Below the pieces are notes generated by a model. It was not told where the DNA came from and searched no databases. It was given only the letters and a program-made list of their open reading frames with translations. Below, piece by piece: positions 25,701 to 37,000 of a DNA stretch of 64,000 nt. A program made the translations under genes and the position numbers. Each line of letters opens with the position of its first letter. Position 1 is the stretch's first letter. The stretch lies in assembly GCA_905221605.1 (NCBI GenBank), contig CAJNDS010000114.1, positions 1,028,958 through 1,092,957 on the forward strand. Direction: 5' to 3'. Origin of the DNA: Symbiodinium natans (Eukaryota; Sar; Dinophyceae; Suessiales; Symbiodiniaceae).

Positions 25701-26963
25701 CATTGGAAGCCGCTTCCCCTCTCACAGTTTCTCCAATACTGGCCTAGCTATGGCCAACAAGTTCTTGCTGCTACTACAGCTGTTAAGCTACAAGACAAGT
25801 TTTCGCATAAGTTTCATGCGCCTTTTCCATGCGATGAACTTAATGCTGTTGGCTGGCTCAAACAAGGTTTAATTGTCAATAAACCTGTTGTTCTGGAGTA
25901 TACCCCCGGCCAAGGTAAATTCCAAGGCATTAGAGAGAGCGCGTCCGGCATTCCTAGAGGAATTTCCTTTGTGACGGAAACTCGATTCCATCAAACGCAA
26001 GACTTATTGCAAGAAAAAGGGATCCCATCGGCCATCCAGCGTGTCTTGCAAATTGTCGACCCTCAATTACAACTTTTGTGTGGATCGAGACGCAATGTCA
26101 TGGCCAATTTGTGCAGAGAGACTGTTGCGAATCTCGGTGCCAAGTTTGCCTTACATTTTCTTGACTTCCCTGCACAAGGGTGGTGCCTGATCAGCTTTCT
26201 CAAAGCGTTGCATCTTGAGTTTGTCGCGTATAGAGACGAGTTCATCCCTCAATTCCTCCTTGTAAAGGGACAGCAAAATACTCTCTATGTGCAGCACTTG
26301 AAAGATGCCAACGCCGGCAAGAAGTCTCCGCCAGTCGACTTCTTCCTATATGTCGAACAAGATGATCAATGTGCCTTAGCAATGCTCAATGCTTCCCAGG
26401 CTCGTGATACTGTGCATGCGCTTACCCAAGCATCGATCATTGAGGTCGTTGACATTGAACGAAGAGGAGCCAGCCCTGGCACCTTCCTTCACAAAGTAAT
26501 CGAAGAGAACAGCCAGCTACCTACGCCTTGTCTGATATTTGAGGGTAACGAAGCTGCCTTGCATTTGCACGGCCATACTATCCTCTGTTCCCCTTACCTT
26601 GGGCAAAGGGAACTCTTTGCGCTCTTCTTAACCCCATACTTTGCTGAGAATTATACCAGTAAAGCCTTTGCTTCAGATTGCAACTCGAACGAAGCCTGGC
26701 TTAGCGAGGTCTTGCGCGACTTCTCTTGCTTTGCTAAGCTTGCTCTACCGTGTCGACAGGCTGTGTATATTGGTATTGATGCACGAGGCGCACATTACAC
26801 CACATATAAGCAAGGTACGGTGCATCAACAGACTGTCACCCACAACAACATCCCCTCCACAATTCCCACCCAAGAAAAGGCACTGCGCATTTATGTCTAC
26901 GATCGGCAACCTGCTGTCTACCATTGCTTCTATGGGGTCCATCGGGACCCTTTGCCCCTATGA
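22734..26963 (+). CDS. LINE-associated ORF1 with C5 DNA methyltransferase-like domain
   Basis: 1409 residues from the first Met; the frame is open from 22599. The N-terminal 560 residues are unrecognised; a stretch near 300-350 (VVALVLHDPS..YLVLHH) looks folded and 420-560 is Ser/Glu/Lys-rich linker. Residues about 575-850 match C5-methyltransferase motifs: LSLFDGCGIS (motif I, Asp 585), PAGSPCQDLTVAG (motif IV, catalytic Cys 681 in PCQ), FLENAGSM (motif VI, Glu 730), and FGHVERKRKFF (motif VIII-like QxRxR region). Motif order is normal and the key Cys and Glu are present, so activity is plausible. The C-terminal 500 residues are unassigned. The stop overlaps the next ATG (ATGA, 26960-26963). 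Capture of DNMTs by dinoflagellate retrotransposons has been described (de Mendoza and colleagues), and this may be such a case. Confidence 0.75.
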   Translation: MEQSDTAQCPTLLHGKPPAVKGDDTAANMLPENPASAQLSQEGGTGKRNIESSKEKVEIARRRNTVLRFQAEVPANVQEEVQRRIAGLYCPVAAAYRVISCAQWNKEQCQHYAPFPKQAALVLAAVGYNIREAARAKLAHILGLTYLQLASATPLELQSFTEVYSKAIWAIPAKEQYTMLVQIHCKCSMCQQPQPILALPLHSEQDSSDQISILADLGQLADLAIACMQQNLSPRNDTCKLAIQRLPSFFCLLTQKTQKSSFAQVCKSEADIQSFLGSTVSVMQQAYIVVALVLHDPSAKHYLVLHHAKEQAGDSILLYDSIYGVRKENLWAQLTKAEHYIEAIFIRSVCANQLYPATALINSFNEIIRHHADPSENAEQHISRETLTIEQAKITKVASWDSPVPSATYMTITSEDDFGLPNPSCAHLLPQAEECKSGTEFTLAQKGKLDEESEHQASVSLQPDPSTALATQLDSASLPEVHSIATDSDEEQRPQQHEVQTALNSEKNGSDRGSQPLKAKPDLSSDSQMRRVKKSLDKLNNAKPVSKRKDGKVGSRNNQINAVSSEDCIQVALGVERYIILSLFDGCGISRAVTVECLKQQPVAAVSAESDSVLRALICHKYDYDKSQRWALDSHRVPSIAIDDVWTLLKEDYRLLRECLSFLGRIHPQKTAIIIPAGSPCQDLTVAGSSSGGLGLLGDRSQHMLVLYAILLAFQSIEPSILQCVHIFLENAGSMKPIHQGFIQQIFGIRDCCCHHIAGATFGHVERKRKFFTRYGQIGTFSNRPTPWFQGWRPVAEHMCGIKPPGEKLKPWLRPKRFDRERGLRLAAYFYHPSALLYHVPSFGGAEAFQRQFSQAANTSNGVPNLQWEKFVPDGPIGLRFVTDVQKLSLQADVPSLAAMDRFAEANYELLRAENAFLIGDSGIPPFRVAHYKEMLRDAELDIWLADVEEHINDMCIASIVGNCFYPGALKAAIKHTSLRELLNENPDSHWKPLPLSQFLQYWPSYGQQVLAATTAVKLQDKFSHKFHAPFPCDELNAVGWLKQGLIVNKPVVLEYTPGQGKFQGIRESASGIPRGISFVTETRFHQTQDLLQEKGIPSAIQRVLQIVDPQLQLLCGSRRNVMANLCRETVANLGAKFALHFLDFPAQGWCLISFLKALHLEFVAYRDEFIPQFLLVKGQQNTLYVQHLKDANAGKKSPPVDFFLYVEQDDQCALAMLNASQARDTVHALTQASIIEVVDIERRGASPGTFLHKVIEENSQLPTPCLIFEGNEAALHLHGHTILCSPYLGQRELFALFLTPYFAENYTSKAFASDCNSNEAWLSEVLRDFSCFAKLALPCRQAVYIGIDARGAHYTTYKQGTVHQQTVTHNNIPSTIPTQEKALRIYVYDRQPAVYHCFYGVHRDPLPL

Positions 26964-29900
26964 CGACGATTCGTGACGTGGTGATCAAGGCAAGGTCTAC
27001 GATCTTCCTTGATCACCTCAATGCCTATGTTGCTTGTCGTAGACATCGCGCACGTGTCAGATCCCTCAACAGCATTCTCCTTGCCTACAACCTGCCACTC
27101 ACCTATCCCACAACACGTGAGCTGAAGCTTGCTCTCATGGCCAATGACAGCCGACCTTTTAACCTAATCGCTGCTATCAATCTTCAGCTCCCAACAGAAG
27201 AGCTTGAACTTGCACTGAATCTCATAGCTGACAGGCTTGTTCCTTACTTCGACACGATCCCAAAGGAGCCGTGCAAGCTGCAGGCTGTCGTTAGTTGGAA
27301 CGTTACCTCGCTGTGTACCTTCGACACTATTGGCCTTGCCAAGCTTCGTACCGTTGGTGCGTTGGCTCACCAAACGCCCGTGCTTTTGCAGGAAACCAAA
27401 TGGAATGCTGCCTGTTTACACCGATTCAGACAGGCAACAGCCAGAATAAATACGATTGCCTCTCTCGCTGTTTGGAAGGAATCTGGACACTCTGGAGGAG
27501 TTGCTGTCTGTTTGCCACAGGACTATAAAGTCGTAGAAACTGTTGACCTTGTGCCTGGTTTTGCCCTTGCCGTGCTGGTCAGATTTCGGTCTGTCTGCTA
27601 CTGGCTCCTGTCGGTTTATTGGCACCCTGATCAATGGGGGAAGCTTTTCCCTGCACTTAGTGCTTTTGTCAAGGATGCAACTCATGTGGTTGTCCTTGGG
27701 GGGGACTTCAATGCTGTTAATCAGCAGAAGGAGGGTGAGTATGCACATCTCCTTGCTCAAGGCGACATGATTGAATGCAAGTCTGACAGGCCAACTTTCG
27801 AGCAAGGCTCTACCTGCAGTCACCTTGACCATTACCTTATTTCCAGTTCGCTGTACTTGTCCGCCAAGATCTGTTCTGTCTCTTGGAAGCACAAAAAAGT
27901 AACTGGAGGACATCACTTGGTAAAGATTCGGTTTCGGCCGAAGCATAAGCTTGACAAAGATGTCCCGGCGATACCTGTTCGGACAGTTCCTGCTGCGGCT
28001 TTTTCTGTTCCACCTGCGACTACTGACTTGCCTGGCATCGAGGCTGCGGAGACTAGCCCTTCGCACCTTCTTCTTCGTAAACTAATTAATTGCACTAAAG
28101 CCCGCTTGATTGAAGAGCAGAACAAAGGTCAAAAACTCTGCCCTTCTGACGCGCTCGTTGCACAAAAAGCCACATGTTTCTTGTGGCATGCAAACCTACG
28201 TGCCCAAGCTGGAAACTCAATTGCTGCATTAATTAGGAAGTTGGTACGCCTTTTGAACAGGAGCACTGGTGCGACTGTCGGTGTCAACGCAAGCACCGTC
28301 ACATCTTTAGCCAGGCATATCACCATACCCCCTTTCACGCCGTCAGGTAATGGTTCAGCCGAGCTCCCGAGACATTGGCTTCAAGAAGCGCTTAATCGGC
28401 TACACCTTGGTGCAGAGCTGAAAACTGCCCCCTCACCAAGTCTTCGTTCCCTGGTTGCTCAAAGAGATTTGCAGGTTGATAAGTCTAAAATTAAGTGGCA
28501 GGCCTTCAGGAAGATCTGCCCTCGAATCATCGATTCGCAACAGGTCAGAAGCGAAAATGGCCAGCTGATCACATCTATGAGTCAGTTTGATGCTGCACTA
28601 AGGGCAACTAGAGCCTTTTGGCACCACTTCCCTTGTCAATACGATAACCAGTGGGACAAACTCCTACAGCCATATGCGCAAAGGGCCCCCTTCGTGCCGG
28701 CTGACTTACCAGATGAAAGCATCATCTTCAAGGCCATTATTACCACCAAGGATTCTTCCCCGGGTCCCGATGGTGTGCCCTATGCCTTCTATAGGCAAAA
28801 TCCGAGTTATTTTGCCAACTTACTTGGGGATCATATGTGGGAGATGTGCTTGTCTCAAGCTGATCATCCGCTTCAGGCCTTAGTCTTCATTCCCAAGGCA
28901 GACAAGGGTGCGTACGCGGACAACTACAGGCCACTAGACATGCCCGATACTTGTGATCGAATCATTGACTCCGCAATCTACGCTGTCCTTGCTGAGTCTT
29001 TCAAAGACTCGCTACATCCTGCCCAGGCTCTTCTTAATCACTTCAAAGAACCACAGGCAAATTATGCCCAAATGCAACACTACTTGGAGCTCAAAGATGC
29101 CCAGTACACAGTCATGCTTTCCGACTTTGCCAAGGCCTTTGAACGGGTGAATCCCTGGTGGGTACTACAGTGCCTAGCGGCAAGAGCTGCCCCTGCCTGG
29201 ATCAAAGCTTACCTCATCCACCTTATGTTTGGGAGGCGCACCCAGCATAAAGTGCAAGGTTTCTTGCTCGAGCCTATCTCCATCCACCAAGGCCTTGCTA
29301 TGGGAAGGGCGACTTCTGTTGTCCTTTTCTGTCTCGCCTTAGATCCCTTGATTTGGGCGCTGCACGACATTTCTTCCTTCATAAGACTAACGGCTTACAT
29401 GGACGATAACAGCGCTGCCTCCAAAGGCCTGCATTGGGTGGAAAAGGCACAAAGAACTTTCGAACCAGCGCACAGCGCGGGGTTACAAGTTCTCCGTCAC
29501 CAATGCTTCCAAGCAGGGTTTATTTCTTTACAGGTTCTCCCTGGGGACGTCAGAGCATGCATAGCCCAATTTGGTGTCGCTTGGATTGAGTCCAAACAGC
29601 TTCCACCGAGCAATACTCTCACCATTGGAGGTCCCTCATTGCATCAAGCCTTGTGCTTACTGCTTCAACAGAACATCTACAGCCTCGACCAAGCAATGAG
29701 GATGTCCTTGACTAGGCTTGACGTGCGACACGGACTGCTCTTAGTAAGCGGAAGCAAATGCTACGTCCTGTCTAGCGATATGCTGCTTTGCATGTGCACA
29801 CAACAGCAAAATTTCCAGGCTTTGTTGGCTTGCATTATTGCATCGCCTTGCAAATGCAAATGCAAAACTTCTATTCTTACCAACAAGCCCTTCAAAACTG

Positions 29901-30764
29901 CTGATATCCTTCTCCTCGACATGACGCCTTGGGGGTCTAAGATTATTGCTGAGACTGCAACAATGTTGGGCTTTATCCTGCGTGGCCGCATGTCAAAATA
30001 TGAATGGGAGCAAGCAACGTCTATTGATGAAATCCATTGGGTTGGACAAAGGAAAATGTCAGATGTTTCCTTGCGCATGCTGACCCTTGATAAGGCCTTG
30101 TGCAATATGTTGAGAAGGAATAAACAAGCTCTTTCCCTTACTGCATCAATGCCTGCCAGGATTCAATTCCATACGGCCTTCATTGCCTCTTGCCCTCTTT
30201 TCTGCAATTCCTTGTACGCCTTCACCAAAAGGCATATGCTCAAAGCACTAGCTATTGCCAGCTCAACTATTTTGAGGCGTCCCTGGATTCAGGCCAAACA
30301 TATGGCGGGCGTTTTTGATTTTATCAAAGCGCCTAGGGCAATGGATCCTGAGATAGGCGCCATATTATCTAAAGTTGGCCTACTGCTGCGCTGGAGAGGC
30401 AAATGGGCTTTAAACGTTATCCTGCATGACCTTGAAAATGCGCATGCGGCCAACCTTCCCTTCTACCATTCGTTGCTTGTGCAAGCCAGGCAAGCCATTC
30501 AGAAATCAGTCTCCTTAGGAGACTCACCAATCATTGAGCAGTTCAAAAGCAAGTGCCATGATGCCCTATCTGCTGCGCTGCCTCGAGTGAGCCCTCACTC
30601 AGGCGGTCGCAAGCTCAAGCAGGCGCAAATTGCGCTTAGAGCAGTGTTGCGCAATGCTGCTTGTGTTCAGGCGCAAGGATATCTTCGACAAAAAGTTGCG
30701 AACCATGCACATGAGAGACAGCTATGTGCCATTTTGCTTGCGCTAAACCTCCCGCCAAAGAACG
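26960..30764 (+). CDS. LINE ORF2, part 1: apurinic endonuclease + reverse transcriptase
   Basis: The ATG at 26960 lies on the stop codon of ORF1 (ATGA). Endonuclease/exonuclease/phosphatase signatures: VSWNVTS (Asn 114), LLQETKWN, VVLGGDFNAV, CSHLDHYLIS and GGHHLVKIR, where the last replaces the usual SDH. RT signatures: KDSSPGPDGVPYAFY, FIPKAD..YADNYRPLDM, SDFAKAFERV (Asp 722, motif A), IHQGLAMGRA (motif B) and TAYMDDNSA (motif C, Asp 815-816). All catalytic acids are present. The frame leaves the LINE at 30764 and runs 47 bp into the copia LTR, stopping at 30811. The coding sequence continues at 41529 with no change of frame. Confidence 0.9.
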
Positions 30765-30964
30765 TGTTAAGTGTACAGCATGTATCCAGGTACAGTGAAT
30801 GGGTGCAGTAGGAAAGACACCAAATGCCCTAAGGCATGTTGAGTCTGAGCAGAACGAGTTTGACACCGGAGGCTTAGGCTCAAGAGTCGAAAGCGAGAAA
30901 AGTTGTTTTGCCTTTAGAGCGTGGTAGGAAAAGTGAGCCATGATGTTCACCACGTTTTTCAACA
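30765..30964 (+). repeat. Copia 5' LTR (200 bp)
   Basis: Starts TGTTAAGTGTACAGC and ends CACGTTTTTCAACA, with the usual TG...CA ends. It matches 41324-41523 at every position I compared, which points to a recent insertion. It is flanked on the left by GAACG (30760-30764), repeated after the 3' LTR. A promoter and polyadenylation site are expected in an LTR, but no TATA box is evident. Confidence 0.95.
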
Positions 30965-30982
30965 TGGTAGCGGAGCACCTGA
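30965..30982 (+). other. Primer-binding site candidate
   Basis: TGGTAGCGGAGCACC follows the 5' LTR directly. It resembles the 3' end complement of initiator methionine tRNA used by many copia elements (TGGTAGCAGAG or TGGTATCAGAG). One or two mismatches to those known sites are seen. Which host tRNA it pairs with cannot be checked here. Confidence 0.7.
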
Positions 30983-31069
30983 GTCAGGGTGCGATGATGC
31001 TACAGCAAGCTGGATGGACGAAGGTTTTTCCATGGAGCATGATGGTTTTCATGTCTGTGCGAGAAGTGT

Positions 31070-34000
31070 GTGCCAGCAACCTCCAGAACCTTCAGCATAT
31101 GGCAGAGCAGACAGTTGCAGAAAAGCAGTGGTGCCCTGGACGCTTTGAGTTCAGGAAGATGGCAGCAGGAATTGTTCCTGTTTGCAGTGCTGGTTTTCAT
31201 GAGCAGCATTTTAGCAGGAATGGCGTGGTCGTTCTTGCGAGAGATTGCAACTGAAGAGCGAGAGATCGAGACTGTCGCCCATGAAGAGTTCATGCCTGAT
31301 GTTTACATTGCAAAGTCAAGAACAGCAGTGCACAAGCATCGAGAATGCCGTGGCCTGGACAGTGCGGATCAGGCGCAAGTCGTACGTGCACCTGGATGTA
31401 GAGTTTGCTTTCCAGATGGCTATGTTTACATTCAAGGGCAGACAGAAGTAAAGAGAAGGAGGTTTACCCAGATGACTGGATGTGGTTTCTGGATGAGAGT
31501 CCTTTGCAGTGCAGTTCTTCTACTTTGTGCAGGGCTCGTTACAGCAGAAGGTTGGTTGTTGATGATCAAGAATGTGAAAGCAAAGGCAGCAAGAAGCAGT
31601 ACAGAGATATTGCTAGATGAAGCAGAGCTCGTTATGTCAAAGCCGCTGCCCAGGAATTCGATTTCCCTCCAGGATGACCTGAAGACTATTGCCTTGGAGG
31701 ATGAGCATGCCGAGGTGCAGCATGCGACTCATGCACTTGGTGGAAGCAGCAAGAATGTGCATGTGAGAAGAGAGAGAGAAGAGACAGAACATGTGGAGCT
31801 CATGTCCTTCAGTTTGCAGCGTCGTCAAACCAAAGAAGCCCCAATACGCTATGAAGATCAAGACAACGAAGAAAACTACAACCTCGAGATTGTGAAGTAC
31901 ATGATCGCAGGATTTGAAGCATCAAGAAACTTCGACATCACGAATTTGAAGATTGAGGTGAAAAGATGGTATGAAGGTACAAGAAGATTCCTTCGAAGCC
32001 TTGAGTCGAGCTACGCCCCTGAGATCTCAGTCATGTTTCACAAGCAGAAGGAAATCATTTTCGTGTTGATGATCGTGATGTGCACCCCAATTGGTTTGGT
32101 TACTTGGATCAGCCTGTACAACATGTGTGCCATCCAAAGCAAAAGAAAAGAGTGTTTGAAGAGAAGAGTTTCGAGGAGAGCCAGGTATCAAGAAGTTCGT
32201 GCATGTGGTGTTCAGAAGAAGACGCTCATGTTCATTGTGTTGCTGTATACGAACACGCAAGCAGCTGAAGCCATGAATGCTCAGATGGAGCAAGCAATGC
32301 AATCTTTGGCCCAGCAGACAGCAACGAACACCCAACAGATAAACGACCTGGTTAGCGCAGTTCAGCAGCAAGCATCCCAGCAGCAGCAAGCAAGCACAGC
32401 AGCTCAAAGTGCAGCAGCAGCCAGTGAAGGCGAGATGAGAGAAATGTTTCGCAACATGCTACAAGTGGCTACAAGAACGAGCACAGCGGTCCACGAGGCA
32501 GCAAGCATGATCAACAATATGGGTCAAATGCATCGAGATTTTCGTGAGCATCAAGAAGCACGAGAACAAGCACAAGCAGAAAGAGAAAAGAGAAGAGAGA
32601 AGGGAGATGTCGAGTTGCACAAGATGATCAAGACCCCCGACGTGTTCAACCCAAGCAGTTTCAAAGAAGAGCATGAAGGCTGGAGTGAATTCAGACACAA
32701 GATGCGAACCTGGATTGGAGCGTTGGACCCAGAGATGTTAGCAAGAATTGAAGCCGTTGAAGCAAAGAGAAGTGAAGCTGTTGAGTTTTCCACCTTGAGT
32801 GACGAGCACAAAGCCGTTAGCAAGAAGCTCTACACGATCCTCACTTCGTACACGAAAGGTCGCCCATTGAGAACGATCAAGCAGATTACAGAGGAGAATG
32901 GTTTAGAAGCATGGAGAATTTTGCTCGAAGAACACGAACCCTACACTCGTGGTAGAAGTCTTCGTTTGCTGACTACCCTCACGAAGTACAAGTTTGAAAA
33001 CAAGAAGACCACCATGGAGAACATCCTTGCATTCGAAGAAGCAATCGAGCAGTATGAAAAGGCATCAGGAGATGTGGTGCAAGATGATTTGAAGATTTCA
33101 ATTATCCTCAATCAGCAAGATGGTCAACTTCGACAACACATGTTGCTCAATTTGAGAGATGATACAAAGTATTCAAGTCTTCGTCAGTTTCTCCTGTCCT
33201 ATGAGCAAAACACGCGCTGGACCACAACTGACTTGATCAACGCCGGCAACGACCACGGTGGACAAGCAGACATGGATGTCAGCAACGTGAACAAAGATGA
33301 TAGAAAAAGGCCCTGGAGATCCAAAGGAAAAGGAAAAGGAAAGTTCAGCAAAGGCAAAGGAAAGGGCAAAGGAAAATGGAGGAAAGGAAAGTCCAAAGGA
33401 AAAGGCAAGTATGGCAACGACTACGGCTACAACTCCAAAGGACGAGGAAGAGGAAAAGGTCGTGGTCGAGGTCGCGGTCGTTTTGGTCGTGGAAAAGGAT
33501 TTGGTCGTGGATTTGGAAAAGGACGCGGAAAAGCAAGCTTTGGTCCTCAGTGTTGTCATTACTGTGGAAAGCCTGGTCACTTCGAAGCCCAATGCAGACA
33601 GAAGCAGAGAGATTTTGGTGATGTTCGAAACGTGAACGACGACCAGCAAAGTACCACAGCAGCCAGTTCTACTGCAGCACCAAGCACGTCAAGCACCACG
33701 AACGTGACGAGCGTCAGCAGGAACCAAGCAAAGACCGTGCGCCAAATCTCCATGATCCACATTGGAGATCCTCCACAACAGTATCCAGAAGTTTTCGAAG
33801 TCGACACGGAGGCAGAAGAAGAACTTGAGATTGACTATTTTGGTCGTGTGCTACGTGTTGAAGAATTTCAGCTTAGCGATGCAGAGCAAGAAGACGAAGA
33901 ACACGAGCACCAAGAAGAAGATGATCCTTTGATGTTGTGGTGGAAAGATGGTTGTGAGCACGAAGAAGATTGCAATCTTTGTGTTCGTGCAGTCCAAGAA

Positions 34001-37000
34001 TCATTTTATGAGAGCAGTCCTGTTTATGAGAAGATAGAAGTGATCTTGGACAGTGGCGCCGATGTCAGCCTCATTCCTCTGTGGCTTGGCAAAGAGGGAG
34101 TGCCTGTGAAGAAGAAGAACGATTCAGGCATCAGAGACGCACAAGGAAGAAAGATTCCTGTAAAAGGAAAGAGAGCAATCAACTTGACTATGTTCAGCTC
34201 GAAGCAAGAAGCAGTCAAGATGCAAGAATGCTTCATCGTTGCGAATGTGGTCAATCCTTTGTTGGCAGTCGGAAAGCTACTCAAGAATGGCTGGGAGATT
34301 GTCAAGAAGGATGATGGCTTGATGTTGTCAGACGGAATGTCAGACATCCCTGTTCACTACCACAAGAACTCGCTGGCTACTTATGCTTATTTGCAAGCAG
34401 GAAAGAGGTATGAGAGCGAAGCCTATGTGAACCTGGAGCAGGAACACGTTCGCACCGTCATTCAGCTGAACTCCCACATAGCTGATGCAGCAAGAAAGCA
34501 AGAACCTGGCTGGCATGATACAGACAGCATTGTGGTTGTGCACTACTCCCCGGCGCAGTCGAAGTACAAAGATCCCACGGACATGTACCGTACGGAGGAT
34601 TTTCCGTACAGAAGCACGATGATCAAGACAGAAGATGGTACATGGAAAGTCGTTGAAATGTGCAAGAAGTATGCGCAGAAGATGGACCCGTTTGAGGATA
34701 TCAGCGCAGGCGGGGAATTTGAAGTGGTGACAGCATTGTCGTCACGAGTTATCCCGCTGAATGTCTTGGGCATCCCCTTGAAGAAAGATGAACGCCAAGA
34801 ACAAGAAGCAAGAACCAGCGACACTTGGAGCATCGAGAAGGCTGGTACGGAACTTGTGCGGTACCACAACACGCCGCGCACCCACAAGTTCAACCCTGAG
34901 AACGTAGCTGGAATGCCCACGGACATTGAGAATTTGACGTCCTGGAGATACACTATTGGCGAGTGTGTCTATGCCACGAATTTGTATGAAGACGAAGATG
35001 ATTGGAGCAGAGACACAGAACCTCCTGAAGAAGCATTCGCTTTGCCGTGGTATGGTCAGACCAGATTTCGTCTCAAAGAACCTGTTCGTGACGATAGAAG
35101 AAGCAGTGCACAAGAACAAGAGGCAAAGAGACAGAAGCTTGAAGAAGAAAAGAAAAGTTTCCTCCCAGAAGATGTGCAGATGGAAGAAGCCCCTCGAGGT
35201 GAAGTTGAACGAGATTCTCTTGTGTTCACCTACGATGGCTATGAGTACAGCAAGAATAGCAGCGTGCAGATTTTGCGTCAACTTTGTCGCGAATTTGAAG
35301 TACCAAGCAGTGGCAGCAAAGAACAGATGCTGAAGCGCTTGTCTCGCACAGCTCAAGAGCGCGAAGCGGCAGACAGCCTAGCCCTCGGGCGCAGGCAGTA
35401 TGAAGCGCAGGTCGCGCCGCTGATGAGGAAGCGCGAAGAACGCCCCAATGAGCAGGAAGTGATGCTACACAACCTGACTCACCTGCCATTTGCTGGCTGG
35501 TGTGAGCATTGCGTCGCCACACGGGCGAAAGAAAATCAGCATCGGAAGAGCGAATTGACTCGCTCCCCCGCTGAAGAGAGCAGCAAGTCAACACTTTGTT
35601 TCGACTTTGCGTACACCTCAACGAGCAGCTCTGAGGCGCAGCCCATGGTCACGCTGATCGCGAATGATGCATGGTCCAAGTGGTTCGTCGCCGTGCCCGT
35701 AGCAAGAAGAGGAGGTGCAGATGCGCTGAGGCACATGACCGAAGCGTTGACTACAGCTACACTGCAGCTTGGGTACTCAGAAATCAATGTGAAGGCAGAC
35801 AATGAAGGTGTTTGCAGAAGCTTGAAGATTGCACTCCAGAAAATGCGTGGAGCGCATGGCCTGAGCACTACACTTCTTTCAAGTGTACCCCATGATCACG
35901 AAAGCAATGGTTTGGCCGAGCGTGCAGTCCAAACAGTCAGAAGGCATGCGAATTGTATCCTGGATGAGGTCAGAGTGAAGACAGAACTTCCTCTTAGCCA
36001 TGAACACCCACTGATGTCGTGGGCAATGCGACACTCTGCGTGGCTACTCAACCGTTTTCATCGGTCCTCAGCAACAGGAAAGACGCCGTATGAATTCATG
36101 ACAGGCCAACCGTATCGAGGAGAACTCGTACCATTTGCAAGCACGATTATGGTGAAACGCTTGAGACCGAAGCGCAAAGGTGACCGTTTGTGGACGTTCG
36201 GAGTGTTCCTCGGCAAGACTGAATCTGGAATGTGGCTTACTTTCCAGAGCGATGGCATTCACGCATCAAGAAGTGCGAGACCAGTTGGTGAAGCTTACGA
36301 CGCGAAGGCCATCAGCAGCGTGAACGTTTTCACTTGGTCGATCAAGAACAACACACTTGGCAGCCGAGTACTACCTCAGAAAAGATTGGTTTCTCCGCAG
36401 ATTGTTCTTCCAGCAGTTGCAGCAGGTGAAGAACGAAAAAGCCTTGAAGATGAAGTTGCAGACGAAGCCGCCTCTGATCCTCCAACAAGTGATGAGGAGA
36501 AAGCAAGAAGAGATGCAGAAGAATTGCTTCAAGAATTTGAACTTGTCCATGATGAGTATGATCCTCTCGCAGATATGGTTTCCGAGCATGAAGATGAAAG
36601 AGAAGAAGTTCCTGAAGAAGCAAAGATGGATCGAGAAAGCAGACCAGACTTCGAATGTGTTGGTTCACCAAGCAAGATCCCAAGAACAAGAGTTGAGCTT
36701 CCCAGGTTTGGACCTGGAGCATCGTCTTCGGTGATGAGAGCAGAAAGAATGCCCGACAATGATGAGAGGTCGGACGAAGAAGAAGATTGCTTTGCAGGCA
36801 GTGAAGCTGGTGACTTTGAGACAGAAGATGAATGGAGCGATGAAGAGCAACAAGAAGAAGTTCAAGTCCTTCCAGAAAGTTTCTTCTCAGAGGAAGCAGG
36901 ACCTCCTCAACTCGCAGAAGAAGACCTCGAGATCTTTGACGATGCCGCAGCAGGAAAAGAAGTTTCCAGATTGACAAAGATGGGTGTCATAGAAGAGGTG

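Noticed and set aside
30868-30882. GGCTCAAG in the copia LTR as a spliced-leader relic
   Set aside because: Only eight bases match, the preceding bases differ, and it is inside the LTR and so present twice for another reason.
30921-31254. Two short frames in the copia leader (30921-31148 and 30940-31254)
   Set aside because: They begin inside the LTR and overlap each other and the polyprotein; no domain or copia precedent was recognised.
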